Below are positions 52,895 through 61,011 of a stretch of DNA of 64,000 nucleotides, in pieces (position 1 is the stretch's first letter; each line of letters begins with the position of its first letter). The notes under the pieces were generated by a model that searched no databases, was not told the DNA's origin, and saw nothing but the letters and a program-made list of their open reading frames with translations. Source of the stretch: Balneolaceae bacterium UBA3186. Its GTDB lineage: Bacteria; Bacteroidota; Rhodothermia; Balneolales; Balneolaceae. A program made the position numbers and the translations under genes. The stretch lies in contig DEXK01000011.1 in assembly GCA_002364085.1 (NCBI GenBank), positions 17,761 to 81,760 of the forward strand, read 5' to 3'.

Positions 52895-54727
52895 TTGAAC
52901 GAAACGAAGGAAAGCACTTCAGTTATACATCAGTTACCACCGGAAATCAGCAACAAGATTGCTGCAGGTGAAGTTATACAAAGACCAGCATCCGTAGTAA
53001 AAGAACTATTGGATAATGCTATAGATGCCGGATCGGATGAAATTAAAATCATTATTGAACAAGCAGGCAGAACACTCATCCAGGTGATCGATAACGGCTG
53101 TGGGATGAGTGAAGATGATCTTCCACTTTGCTTTGAACGTCATGCAACTTCAAAGATAAATACGGTTGACGACCTTTTTAAGATCAGAACGCTTGGATTT
53201 CGCGGCGAGGCAATGGCTTCCATCGCTTCCGTTTCTCATGTTACTGTTAGGTCAAAAAGAGCAGAAGACGAAAACGGCTGGGAGTTTGAAGTTGATGGCG
53301 GAATAGAGAAAGAAATAAAACCGGTAGCAACTCCTGATGGGACTTCTTTTTCGATAAGAAATTTATTTTTCAATGTACCGGCCAGACGTCAGTTTTTGAA
53401 AACCGATGTAACAGAGCTTCGTCATATTCTCAGAACGGTTCAATACGCTGCTCTAGCAAATACAAATGTGGCTTTTCTGGTTGTAGCTGATGGTGAAGAG
53501 ATCTACAATCTGCCGGTTCAATCACTCAAGGAAAGAGTGTCAGCTATATTCGGTGCTCCTTATAAAGCAAGTTTGATCGAGTTTGGTGAAGAAACCAGTT
53601 ATGTAAAGATCTTTGGTTTTGCTTCAGATCCGAAATTGGCTAAAAAAAGCAGGGGAGAGCAATTCCTTTTTGTAAACGGAAGACCATTTCAGCATCGCTA
53701 TCTAACTCATGTGTTACTCAGTTTATACGATGCTTGGACCAAAAATAATGAATATCCATTTTATGCATTATTCTTTGAAATAGATCCTTCTAAAGTGGAT
53801 GTAAACGTTCATCCGTCTAAAATGGAAGTAAAGTTTGAGGATGAAAGAAGTGTCATTCAACTTGCGCGTTCGGTTGTAAATCGATCTCTGAACGAGCACT
53901 TTATGGTTCCGAATATCCAAAGAGAAGAAAGTACTTTTCTCGGTGATAACGAAAGCAAAGGATTTGATTCAGGCTTTAGTTTTAACCAAAAAAAAGATGT
54001 TCGTCAGAGTGAGACAGGCTTTCATATTCCGTCCAGAATAAACCGAAATCCTGCAAAGGGCAGAGGCGAGGAATTTGGAGAGATGTTGTATGGACAGTCT
54101 TCATCTTCTTCAGAACAAACTTTCAGTTCCGGTGATTTCAGATCAGAGGGAAGTAAGCCTAGTGATAATCAAGGTTTTTTCCAGCTTCATAACGCGTATA
54201 TAATTACTCAAACACGTACAGGGGTTTGTGTAATTGATCAGCATTTGGCCCATAAACGCATCATCTTTGAAAAAGCAATAACTGCTACGGAATCGGCACT
54301 TCCAAGTACACAGCAGCTTTTATTTGCTCAAACAATGGAGTTATCTGCCAGCGACTACACTTTGCTGAAAGAATTGCACCCAATTTTACAAAGAATGGGG
54401 TTTTCAGTGCAAATGTTGAGTGGAAATACAGCTATGATCAATGGTGTTCCTGCCGATATTGAGATCGGAAACGAACAGGAAGTATTGATCTCTATGTTAC
54501 ATCAATACCAGGATCTGGGCAAAAAAATGAATCTGGAAGCCAGAGATAAAGTTGCCATTTCATTTGCTTCAAAAGCTGCTATTCCAAGGGGTAAAAAACT
54601 TGATATCAAAGAAATGGAGGCTTTGGTAGATCAATTATTTGCTTGTGAACAACCATATCTGGATCCCTTAAAAAAGCCGACAATCGTTTATCTATCACTG
54701 GATGAAATACAGTCGCGGTTTAGGTAG
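52895..54727 (+). CDS. mutL: DNA mismatch repair protein MutL
   Basis: 610 residues from a TTG at 52895. GHKL ATPase motifs are IAAGEVIQRPASVVKELLDN (motif I), DNGCGMSEDDLPL (II), RGEAMASIASVS and PDGTSFSIRNLFFNVPARR, followed by VNVHPSK. The C-terminal dimerisation domain is present. The endonuclease motif DQHA(x2)E(x4)E reads DQHLAHKRIIFE, with Lys in place of the first Glu, and the final motif is CEQPYLDPLKKPT rather than CPHGRPT. Nicking activity is therefore doubtful on family knowledge. An imperfect palindrome follows the stop. Confidence 0.94.
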   Translation: MNETKESTSVIHQLPPEISNKIAAGEVIQRPASVVKELLDNAIDAGSDEIKIIIEQAGRTLIQVIDNGCGMSEDDLPLCFERHATSKINTVDDLFKIRTLGFRGEAMASIASVSHVTVRSKRAEDENGWEFEVDGGIEKEIKPVATPDGTSFSIRNLFFNVPARRQFLKTDVTELRHILRTVQYAALANTNVAFLVVADGEEIYNLPVQSLKERVSAIFGAPYKASLIEFGEETSYVKIFGFASDPKLAKKSRGEQFLFVNGRPFQHRYLTHVLLSLYDAWTKNNEYPFYALFFEIDPSKVDVNVHPSKMEVKFEDERSVIQLARSVVNRSLNEHFMVPNIQREESTFLGDNESKGFDSGFSFNQKKDVRQSETGFHIPSRINRNPAKGRGEEFGEMLYGQSSSSSEQTFSSGDFRSEGSKPSDNQGFFQLHNAYIITQTRTGVCVIDQHLAHKRIIFEKAITATESALPSTQQLLFAQTMELSASDYTLLKELHPILQRMGFSVQMLSGNTAMINGVPADIEIGNEQEVLISMLHQYQDLGKKMNLEARDKVAISFASKAAIPRGKKLDIKEMEALVDQLFACEQPYLDPLKKPTIVYLSLDEIQSRFR

Positions 54728-54786
54728 TTATTGGTTAATAGTTATTAGTCAGGTAATTCTTACCATTAACTAATAACTAATAACTT
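54726..54786. repeat. Imperfect AT-rich inverted repeat after mutL
   Basis: Two arms of about 24 nt (54726-54749 and 54761-54786) built from GTTATTAGT and ACTAATAAC units, with an 11-nt loop. There is no T run, so its role as a terminator is uncertain. Confidence 0.5.
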
Positions 54787-54850
54787 TAGAGATCAGGTTA
54801 CATATTAAAATGTCAATTCGGGCAAAAAGCACAGCCTAACACATACAAAG

Positions 54851-55960
54851 ATGAATATTCTTGCAATTGAACCTTTTTACAGCGGATCTCACAAAGCCTT
54901 TTTAAAGGGGTTGATTGAGCATTCAAGTCATAAGATCATTCCCATCAAACTGAATTACAAAGGATGGAAATGGAGAATGCACGGTGATTCGGTTACATTA
55001 GCTCAGCTTACTAATCAGGTGGAAGAGGATATTGATCTGTTGATGGTTAGTAGTATGACCAATTTACCAGCTTTTATTGCTCTGACTAATCCAAGGTTTT
55101 CAAATACTCCCAAGATCATGTATATGCATGATAATCAGTTTACCAGACCTATTCCTGAAGGAGAGACTCGTGATCTAACTTTTTGCTATATCAATTATTT
55201 GAGCATGTTGGTCGCAGATAAGCTAGTATTTACTTCTCAGTTTCATATTGACGATCTGATGGAAGCGTTGCCCAAATTTTTAGACAATTATCCGGATGAC
55301 AAACACTACAATACGGTAGAGCAGATCAGAGAAAAAAGCATCGTTTTGCAGCCCGGTTTAGATCTGAAAAGTTTTAATGATCAACCTGATACTCGCTCTA
55401 AAAATGAAAATCCTGTGATAGTATGGAATCAGCGTTGGCAATTTGATCGAAATCCGGCCATGTTCTTCAGAGTGTTGAATAGATTGAATGACATAGATCT
55501 TAAATTCGATCTGATATTAGCAGGAGATACCAAACATGACAAGCCTGAAGAATTTGAAAAAGCTTGGCAACGGTATGGAACTCAGATTGCACATTTCGGT
55601 TATGTGGATGACAAAGAAAATTATTCTAAATTACTCCATTCCGGTGATATAGTAGTTTCAACAGCTAGTTATGAGTTTTTCTGTACACCTATTTTAGAAG
55701 CCATTTACTGTGGATGCCATCCTTTGGTACCAAATACTCTGCATTATCCTGAACTTATTCCAAAATCACTTCACAGCCCGCTTTTACATGCTCCGGTTCT
55801 TTATGATGATGAAGATGCGCTTTTCAAGTATATGAAAGATCTTTTAACAGGAAAGACAAAGCCACTTCCAAAATCTTCTCTGCAAAATATCAATAAGCAT
55901 TTAGATTGGAGCCGAAAGATCAAAGATTATGATAAGTTGTTTGAAAGCTTTGAAAATTGA
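54851..55960 (+). CDS. GT4-fold glycosyltransferase of the GTDC1/QTMAN (DUF3524) family
   Basis: 369 residues. It starts MNILAIEPFYSGSHKAFLK, the signature of the family that includes human GTDC1/QTMAN, the tRNA-queuosine alpha-mannosyltransferase. Shared segments, compared from memory: YMHDNQ (human YFHENQ), VWNQRWQFDRNPAMFFRVL (human VWPHRWEHDKDPESFFKVL) and EFFCTPILEAIYCGCHPL (human EFFGVAMLEAVYCGCYPL). Some bacterial members exist, but their acceptor is not established. queG in this window shows that queuosine is made. Queuosine in tRNA is therefore a candidate acceptor by analogy only. Confidence 0.82.
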   Translation: MNILAIEPFYSGSHKAFLKGLIEHSSHKIIPIKLNYKGWKWRMHGDSVTLAQLTNQVEEDIDLLMVSSMTNLPAFIALTNPRFSNTPKIMYMHDNQFTRPIPEGETRDLTFCYINYLSMLVADKLVFTSQFHIDDLMEALPKFLDNYPDDKHYNTVEQIREKSIVLQPGLDLKSFNDQPDTRSKNENPVIVWNQRWQFDRNPAMFFRVLNRLNDIDLKFDLILAGDTKHDKPEEFEKAWQRYGTQIAHFGYVDDKENYSKLLHSGDIVVSTASYEFFCTPILEAIYCGCHPLVPNTLHYPELIPKSLHSPLLHAPVLYDDEDALFKYMKDLLTGKTKPLPKSSLQNINKHLDWSRKIKDYDKLFESFEN

Positions 55961-56031
55961 GTGAGTAAGAACTTAGTTTCAAATAAGTAACTTTTTATTA
56001 GATTGATACTCATTTAATAAAAAAGAATAGT

Positions 56032-57066
56032 ATGGATGCATTATTAAAAGCTCTTACCCTTTCTCTATTTATACTTTTTAATGCCGGGCATCAGAGTAAT
56101 AATACTTTATCAGATGACTTTGAAACAGATGGGGAACTTACCGGGTTTATAACAAATAATGAATCTGCTTTACCTGATGTTATTAAAGTTAATGGAAGAT
56201 ATCGTGCTAGTCTTACCGATAACGCCAATAATGTAACTCTACATTTTAATGAGAACCAAGGTCGGTTGGATGCTAAACTGGTAACATTTCCATTTGAATT
56301 TATTGCCAGAAACATCGGAATAGGAACTCAGGGAGATTCTCAAACTGCACCATCACATCAAGGAAATGAATATATATTCTCGGGCGTGCAAGTACATGCG
56401 TTGGATCTTTCACAACCCAATTCATCTCATGTAGTTGTAGGACATCGAGGTCCAACAGGCTTTACAATCGAGGGAAAGAATACATTAAATGGCTCATCAA
56501 GTGTTAATGATGCAGGAGCTAATATTGTACCCGATGGACGGGCTGATATCAGAATTGTAGGTGAATCTGATAATACGATCACGGTGTACTGGCAACTTCC
56601 AAATCAACAACAAGACAACTGGACTTTATACAATGATACAGGTCAGCTTCCGGGTACCGCTCCAAGCTATAGTGACAGCGTTTATGTAGGTTTAATTACC
56701 TATGCTTTTGAACTGAATGGTGTTCCATTTGTTGGAACTTGTGATGGTATTGAAGTCACCTCTAATATTTCAGTTTCTATAGAGGAAAAAATAATTCAGG
56801 ATCTGAATTTTGTACTAAAACAAAACTATCCGAATCCTTTTAATCCGACGACGACTATTCAATTCACTTTAGAGCATACATCCAATGTAGTTCTGGAAGT
56901 TTTTGATTTGAAGGGGAGTTTAGTAGCTGTATTAGCAAATAAAACACTTAATCAGGGGCGACATGAGTATAAATTTGACGCTTCTTCTTTATCAAGTGGA
57001 ACATACTATTATTCACTAAAAGTTGATGGTATGCAATCGGTTAAGAAGATGATGTTAGTGAAGTAA
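56032..57066 (+). CDS. Secreted protein with type A C-terminal sorting domain
   Basis: 344 residues. The hydrophobic N-terminus (residues 5-20) serves as a signal peptide. The body is beta-rich with no recognised enzyme motif (LDLSQPNSSHVVVGHRG). The C-terminal 90 residues begin LKQNYPNPFNPTTTIQFTL and end GTYYYSLKVDGMQSVKKMMLVK, the FlgD-Ig-like/T9SS type A module used to move proteins through the outer membrane. Such tails mark surface or secreted proteins of Bacteroidota and relatives. The function of the rest is unknown. Confidence 0.75.
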   Translation: MDALLKALTLSLFILFNAGHQSNNTLSDDFETDGELTGFITNNESALPDVIKVNGRYRASLTDNANNVTLHFNENQGRLDAKLVTFPFEFIARNIGIGTQGDSQTAPSHQGNEYIFSGVQVHALDLSQPNSSHVVVGHRGPTGFTIEGKNTLNGSSSVNDAGANIVPDGRADIRIVGESDNTITVYWQLPNQQQDNWTLYNDTGQLPGTAPSYSDSVYVGLITYAFELNGVPFVGTCDGIEVTSNISVSIEEKIIQDLNFVLKQNYPNPFNPTTTIQFTLEHTSNVVLEVFDLKGSLVAVLANKTLNQGRHEYKFDASSLSSGTYYYSLKVDGMQSVKKMMLVK

Positions 57067-57076
57067 AAGGCTTAGT

Positions 57077-58357
57077 TCACTTTAACTGATCTATAAACTC
57101 TATGATCAGCTTAAAATACTCTTCAAACTCAGTGAGTGGTAATGTTTCCGGTCTGTCATAAACATCGTGATAGGCTTGAATACCACCCAATGTATAAATA
57201 TAGAATCCGGGAACATCTTGTTGATCAAACATACAGTGATCACTATTACAAGCAGTTCCTCTTATTTTGACATTAGAAAGCAGATCCAATTCATCATTTA
57301 TCTGTACCAACTCATCAAATTTATCTCTATAAACAGAGCCATTTACTACCTGAATTCCTTCATCTCCGGTTCCGGCAAGATCAAAATTCATGAGAAACTT
57401 AATTTCTGAAAGAGGAAACAGAGGATTCTCAGTGAAATATTTAGAACCGATCAATCCTAATTCTTCAGCACCGAAAGCAATAAATACAGTATTGTAGTTA
57501 GGCTTGTTTTCTGAATAGTTTTTAGCCAAACTTAGAAGCATAGCAGTGCCACTTGCATTGTCGTTTGCACCGTTAAAAGTTGCATCGGGTCCAAGCATCC
57601 CCAAATGATCGTAATGTGCTATAAATACAATAGTGGAGTCCGAATTTTTACCTTCCACATATCCGATCACATTCTGTGTAGCATATTTTTCAACAAAGGA
57701 ACTCTTTATATCAAGCTTCAGAGACTTTAAAGAACCATCTAGCGAATCGGAATGAATAATGACAGTAGGTTTAGGATGTTGTCTAACGGAGCCAGCCCAT
57801 GTTAACTTTTCATTGGTGAGTATGATCGTTCCTTTAGATGGATTTTGCGGATGATACTTCAGAAAGTTTATCACTCCATTTAACTGCTCGTTTTGTTCTT
57901 TACTGAAATTAGATTTATCAAAAGGCCGAACAGCGATCAATTGTCCGGAAGAAACTCTGAGTTTATTTACAAATTTAGCATTATCCAGAATTTCATCGGC
58001 AGTCACAGTAATAACATCAAACGTCCCTTTGATAGAAGGAGAGCCCGGGTCTAATAAATAATCTTTTCCGGCTTCAAGTTCTTTTCCATTCACTACTACA
58101 GATTGCGGATTGGGAAAAGTGTTTACTGAAGTTTCGAATTCCTGATAATAGCTGTTGTTGAAACTTTTAAGACCAAACTTTTCGAACTCATTTCTGATAA
58201 AATCCGCAGCCAGTTTATCTCCGTTTTCAACATAACCTCGGCCTTTAAGACTATCAGAAGCAAGAATATTTACTGCTTCTCGTGCATAATCTAAAGATTG
58301 AGCTAAAATCTTTCCGGTAGATAAAAACAATAAGAATGAAAGGAGAAAATATCTCAT
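57077..58357 (-). CDS. M28 family aminopeptidase, secreted
   Basis: 426 residues. The signal peptide is residues 1-19 (KILAQ). Residues 80-220 look like a PA-type inserted domain. The zinc ligands of M28 are His and Asp in IAHYDHLG, Asp in NGANDNASGTA, Glu in GAEELGLIGS, Asp in NFDLAGTGD and the final His in AYHDVYDRP. A dinuclear zinc aminopeptidase acting on peptide fragments in the periplasm or outside is likely. It is a different branch from the glutaminyl-cyclase-like M28 at 38817. It lies 5 nt from dnaB in the same direction. Confidence 0.9.
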   Translation of the reverse strand: MRYFLLSFLLFLSTGKILAQSLDYAREAVNILASDSLKGRGYVENGDKLAADFIRNEFEKFGLKSFNNSYYQEFETSVNTFPNPQSVVVNGKELEAGKDYLLDPGSPSIKGTFDVITVTADEILDNAKFVNKLRVSSGQLIAVRPFDKSNFSKEQNEQLNGVINFLKYHPQNPSKGTIILTNEKLTWAGSVRQHPKPTVIIHSDSLDGSLKSLKLDIKSSFVEKYATQNVIGYVEGKNSDSTIVFIAHYDHLGMLGPDATFNGANDNASGTAMLLSLAKNYSENKPNYNTVFIAFGAEELGLIGSKYFTENPLFPLSEIKFLMNFDLAGTGDEGIQVVNGSVYRDKFDELVQINDELDLLSNVKIRGTACNSDHCMFDQQDVPGFYIYTLGGIQAYHDVYDRPETLPLTEFEEYFKLIIEFIDQLK

Positions 58358-58362
58358 AGTAT

Positions 58363-59898
58363 TTAAAAAGGGGCGTCCTCATCAGGGGCAGGATTGTGTG
58401 GCATAGGTGGTGGACCGGCATCTCCCTGATCAAAACTATCAGGTAACTGAGCCCGTCCTTGTGGTTCACCAAAGAATCCTCCGGTATCGGCAGTAGTAAG
58501 ATTTTCGAAGCGTGCATAGTCTTTAACGAAGTAATGCATCTTACTTCCAACCGGTCCGTTTCTTTGCTTTCCAATGATCACTTCAGCAAGTCCTGCGGTA
58601 GACTGACCATCTTCCGTTGTAGTAATTTTATAGTACTCCGGGCGGTATAAAAACATTACAACATCGGCATCTTGCTCGATCGAACCTGATTCACGTAAGT
58701 CACTAAGCTGTGGTCGTTTATCTCCACCACGTTGTTCCACTGCACGACTCAACTGCGAGAGTGCAATAACCGGAACATCAAGTTCTTTTGCCAGCGCCTT
58801 AAGTCCACGGGAAATAGAAGCGATCTCTTGTTCTCGGTTTCCGGTGTCTTTTGTATTTCCCTGCATCAACTGTAAATAATCGATAATAATAAGCCCTACA
58901 TCATGCTCGCTTTTCAATCGTCGGCATTTCGTTCTCAATTCCATCAAGGTAATAGCAGGTGTGTCGTCAATAAAGATATCAGCTTCATGCAGGCTACTGG
59001 CCGCATCAATCAATTGTTTAAAACTGTCGTCGTTTAATGTTCCTTTTCTAGCTTCTGAAGCGTTCACACGAGCTTCCATAGTCAATAATCGTTGAACTAA
59101 AGACTGATTCGACATCTCCAAACTAAAGAGAGCCACAGAAGTTCTTAATTTATCATCATGGTGCATCGCTGCGTTTCTGGCAGCAGTCAATACAAAAGCC
59201 GTTTTACCCATTGATGGTCGCGCAGCAATAATGATCAGATCGCCTTTCTGCCAACCGGCCGTCATGGTATCGATAGATAATCCTGTTGGAACTCCGGTGA
59301 TTCCACCTTCTTTACCACGCATATCTTCCAGATACTCAAGGGTATCTTTCAGAATTTCAGATACAGGCTTTGAAGCGTTCTTTGTTTTATTATTGGCGAG
59401 ATCAAAAATACGTTGCTCTGCATCATCTAAAACATCATAGGCATCAGAAGTAGTGTCGTAAGAACTTTTGATTACATCTGTACAATTCAGGATCAGATTT
59501 CTCTTAACTGCTTTCTCAATAATGATCTGAGAATGATATTCGATATTCGCCGCTGAACTTACGGAGCGAGTCAAATCCGATAAATAGGAGGGGCCACCGC
59601 AAGCGTCAAGTAAATTATTATCTCTTAGTTCGTTTTCTACAGTTAAAAGATCTAACGGATTATCTCTTTCGGAGAGATTTTTGATCGTTTCAAAAATATG
59701 GCGGTGAGCCGGTTTATAAAAATCATCCGCTGTTAGCATTCCAAAAGCAATGATCGCAGCTCCGTTTTCAATAAGCATAGCCCCGAGAACAGCTTCTTCA
59801 ACTTCCACTGCCTGAGGCGGTACTCGCCCTTGCTGCTCCAACACCTTATTGGATTCTATGAAATTGTTTTTCTTGTATGCTGATCCGTTTGTTGCCAT
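58363..59898 (-). CDS. dnaB: Replicative DNA helicase DnaB
   Basis: 511 residues. The N-terminal domain (about 20-125, AVLGAMLIENGAAIIAFGML) leads to the RecA-like helicase domain (about 185-460). Walker A is IIAARPSMGKTAFVLT, H1a is FSLEMSNQSLVQR, Walker B is IIIDYLQLMQG, and the arginine finger region is ELDVPVIALSQLSRAVEQRGG. The C-terminus is a Pro/Asp-rich tail (GPPPMPHNPAPDEDAPF). It is complete. No plasmid or phage genes accompany it, so it is probably the chromosomal helicase. Confidence 0.95.
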   Translation of the reverse strand: MATNGSAYKKNNFIESNKVLEQQGRVPPQAVEVEEAVLGAMLIENGAAIIAFGMLTADDFYKPAHRHIFETIKNLSERDNPLDLLTVENELRDNNLLDACGGPSYLSDLTRSVSSAANIEYHSQIIIEKAVKRNLILNCTDVIKSSYDTTSDAYDVLDDAEQRIFDLANNKTKNASKPVSEILKDTLEYLEDMRGKEGGITGVPTGLSIDTMTAGWQKGDLIIIAARPSMGKTAFVLTAARNAAMHHDDKLRTSVALFSLEMSNQSLVQRLLTMEARVNASEARKGTLNDDSFKQLIDAASSLHEADIFIDDTPAITLMELRTKCRRLKSEHDVGLIIIDYLQLMQGNTKDTGNREQEIASISRGLKALAKELDVPVIALSQLSRAVEQRGGDKRPQLSDLRESGSIEQDADVVMFLYRPEYYKITTTEDGQSTAGLAEVIIGKQRNGPVGSKMHYFVKDYARFENLTTADTGGFFGEPQGRAQLPDSFDQGDAGPPPMPHNPAPDEDAPF

Positions 59899-59942
59899 TT
59901 ACTGCTTAGTACCCTACTAGAACTTTTTTATATAAAATTTAT

Positions 59943-60033
59943 GTCATTCAGAGCGAAAGCGAAGAATCTGCACGAAGATAATATTAGCACAAAAAAAGTC
60001 GTGAAGATCCTTCGCAGGTATGCTCAGGATGAC
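59943..60033. repeat. MITE-like inverted-repeat element
   Basis: Left arm GTCATTCAGAGCGAAAGCGA...ATCT (59943-59969); right arm AGATCCTTCGC...CTCAGGATGAC (60005-60033), imperfectly complementary with GTCAT/ATGAC ends. It is a short non-coding palindrome (91 bp) of the kind dispersed in many Bacteroidota genomes. A related element occurs at 63557-63643. Confidence 0.65.
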
Positions 60034-60108
60034 TAATAATTTATGTAATTAATTGGTGCCTAACTTGTCAACTTTCGAACAACTTTTCTACAAAGTTATT
60101 AACATTTA

Positions 60109-61011
60109 TCATGGCTTACCGCCCAGGTCGTCATAACGCTCGCGGAGTTTCTGAACATCTTCCCAGGTTGGTCGTTTCCATTGTTGATTTCTGAGCAATG
60201 CTGCCGGGTGATAAGTTACCATCAACTCTCTGCCATGAAACTCATGAAATTTGGAACGCATATTCTTGAGAGAGTCGTCTTTGCTTAGTAAAGTAGTTCC
60301 GGCAACTCTACCCACGCACAAGATCAATTTCGGGTCAACCAATTCGATCTGTTTTAATAAATAGGGCAGACTGTTTGCGCGTTCTTCTACCTTGGGATCA
60401 CGATTCTCCGGCGGACGATGTTTCAAAATATTGGCGATGTAAATATCATCGCGCTTAAAATTGATGGCTGCCATGATCTTATCCAACAACTGTCCGGCTT
60501 CCCCAACAAAAGGCTCACCTTGTTTATCCTCGTTGAATCCGGGAGCTTCGCCGATGATCATCAGGTCTGCTTTCGGATTTCCAACTCCAAACACCAGATT
60601 GGTTCCTTCCAGATCGGTTTTTAAAGCTTCTGTCTTTTCACACAAGGCTTTCAGCTCTTCTAAAGTTGAACACTGAGCGATAAGTTCTGCTTCTGTTAAC
60701 TCAGGCTTAACTTCTTCAACAGAAACAGAAACAGAAGCATCAGCTTCTATTTTTTCTTCAATATGTTCGTGATTCTGTGCTTTTGTGGCAACCTCAGTTT
60801 CTTCACTAACAGCTTCGTGATTTTGTGATTCAGTGACTAAAACCTTTTCTTGCTCAGTAACTACTTTAACCTCGCTATTATCACTTTCGTGATTCTGTGT
60901 TTTTGTGGCTAAAGACTCTTCCTGCTTCACAGAAAAATCACCATACATTTCTTTTTGTTGATTCAGAAACCGAATCGTTCTGCTGATAAGATCATTTTCG
61001 GATTCAGCCAT
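60109..61011 (-). CDS. Uracil-DNA glycosylase, family 4-like, with repeat-rich N-terminal extension
   Basis: 300 residues from the ATG at 61011, overlapping the mtaB stop by 8 nt; an alternative ATG lies at 61026. The C-terminal 190 residues carry the UDG fold: VFGVGNPKADLMIIGEAPG, GEPFVGEAGQLLDK, ANILKHRPPENRDP and the late His in VTYHPAALLRNQ. The Fe-S ligands of classical family 4 are not conserved (CEKTEA for CxxC, KHRPP for KCRPP, EERANS for the fourth Cys), so a cluster is unlikely. The first 110 residues contain three QNHE repeats. It probably excises uracil from DNA. Confidence 0.85.
   Translation of the reverse strand: MAESENDLISRTIRFLNQQKEMYGDFSVKQEESLATKTQNHESDNSEVKVVTEQEKVLVTESQNHEAVSEETEVATKAQNHEHIEEKIEADASVSVSVEEVKPELTEAELIAQCSTLEELKALCEKTEALKTDLEGTNLVFGVGNPKADLMIIGEAPGFNEDKQGEPFVGEAGQLLDKIMAAINFKRDDIYIANILKHRPPENRDPKVEERANSLPYLLKQIELVDPKLILCVGRVAGTTLLSKDDSLKNMRSKFHEFHGRELMVTYHPAALLRNQQWKRPTWEDVQKLRERYDDLGGKP

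Noticed and set aside
58363..59898. Phage or plasmid origin suggested by dnaB
   Set aside because: The neighbours are ordinary chromosomal genes (M28 peptidase, UDG, mtaB) and no replication-initiator or phage gene is present.
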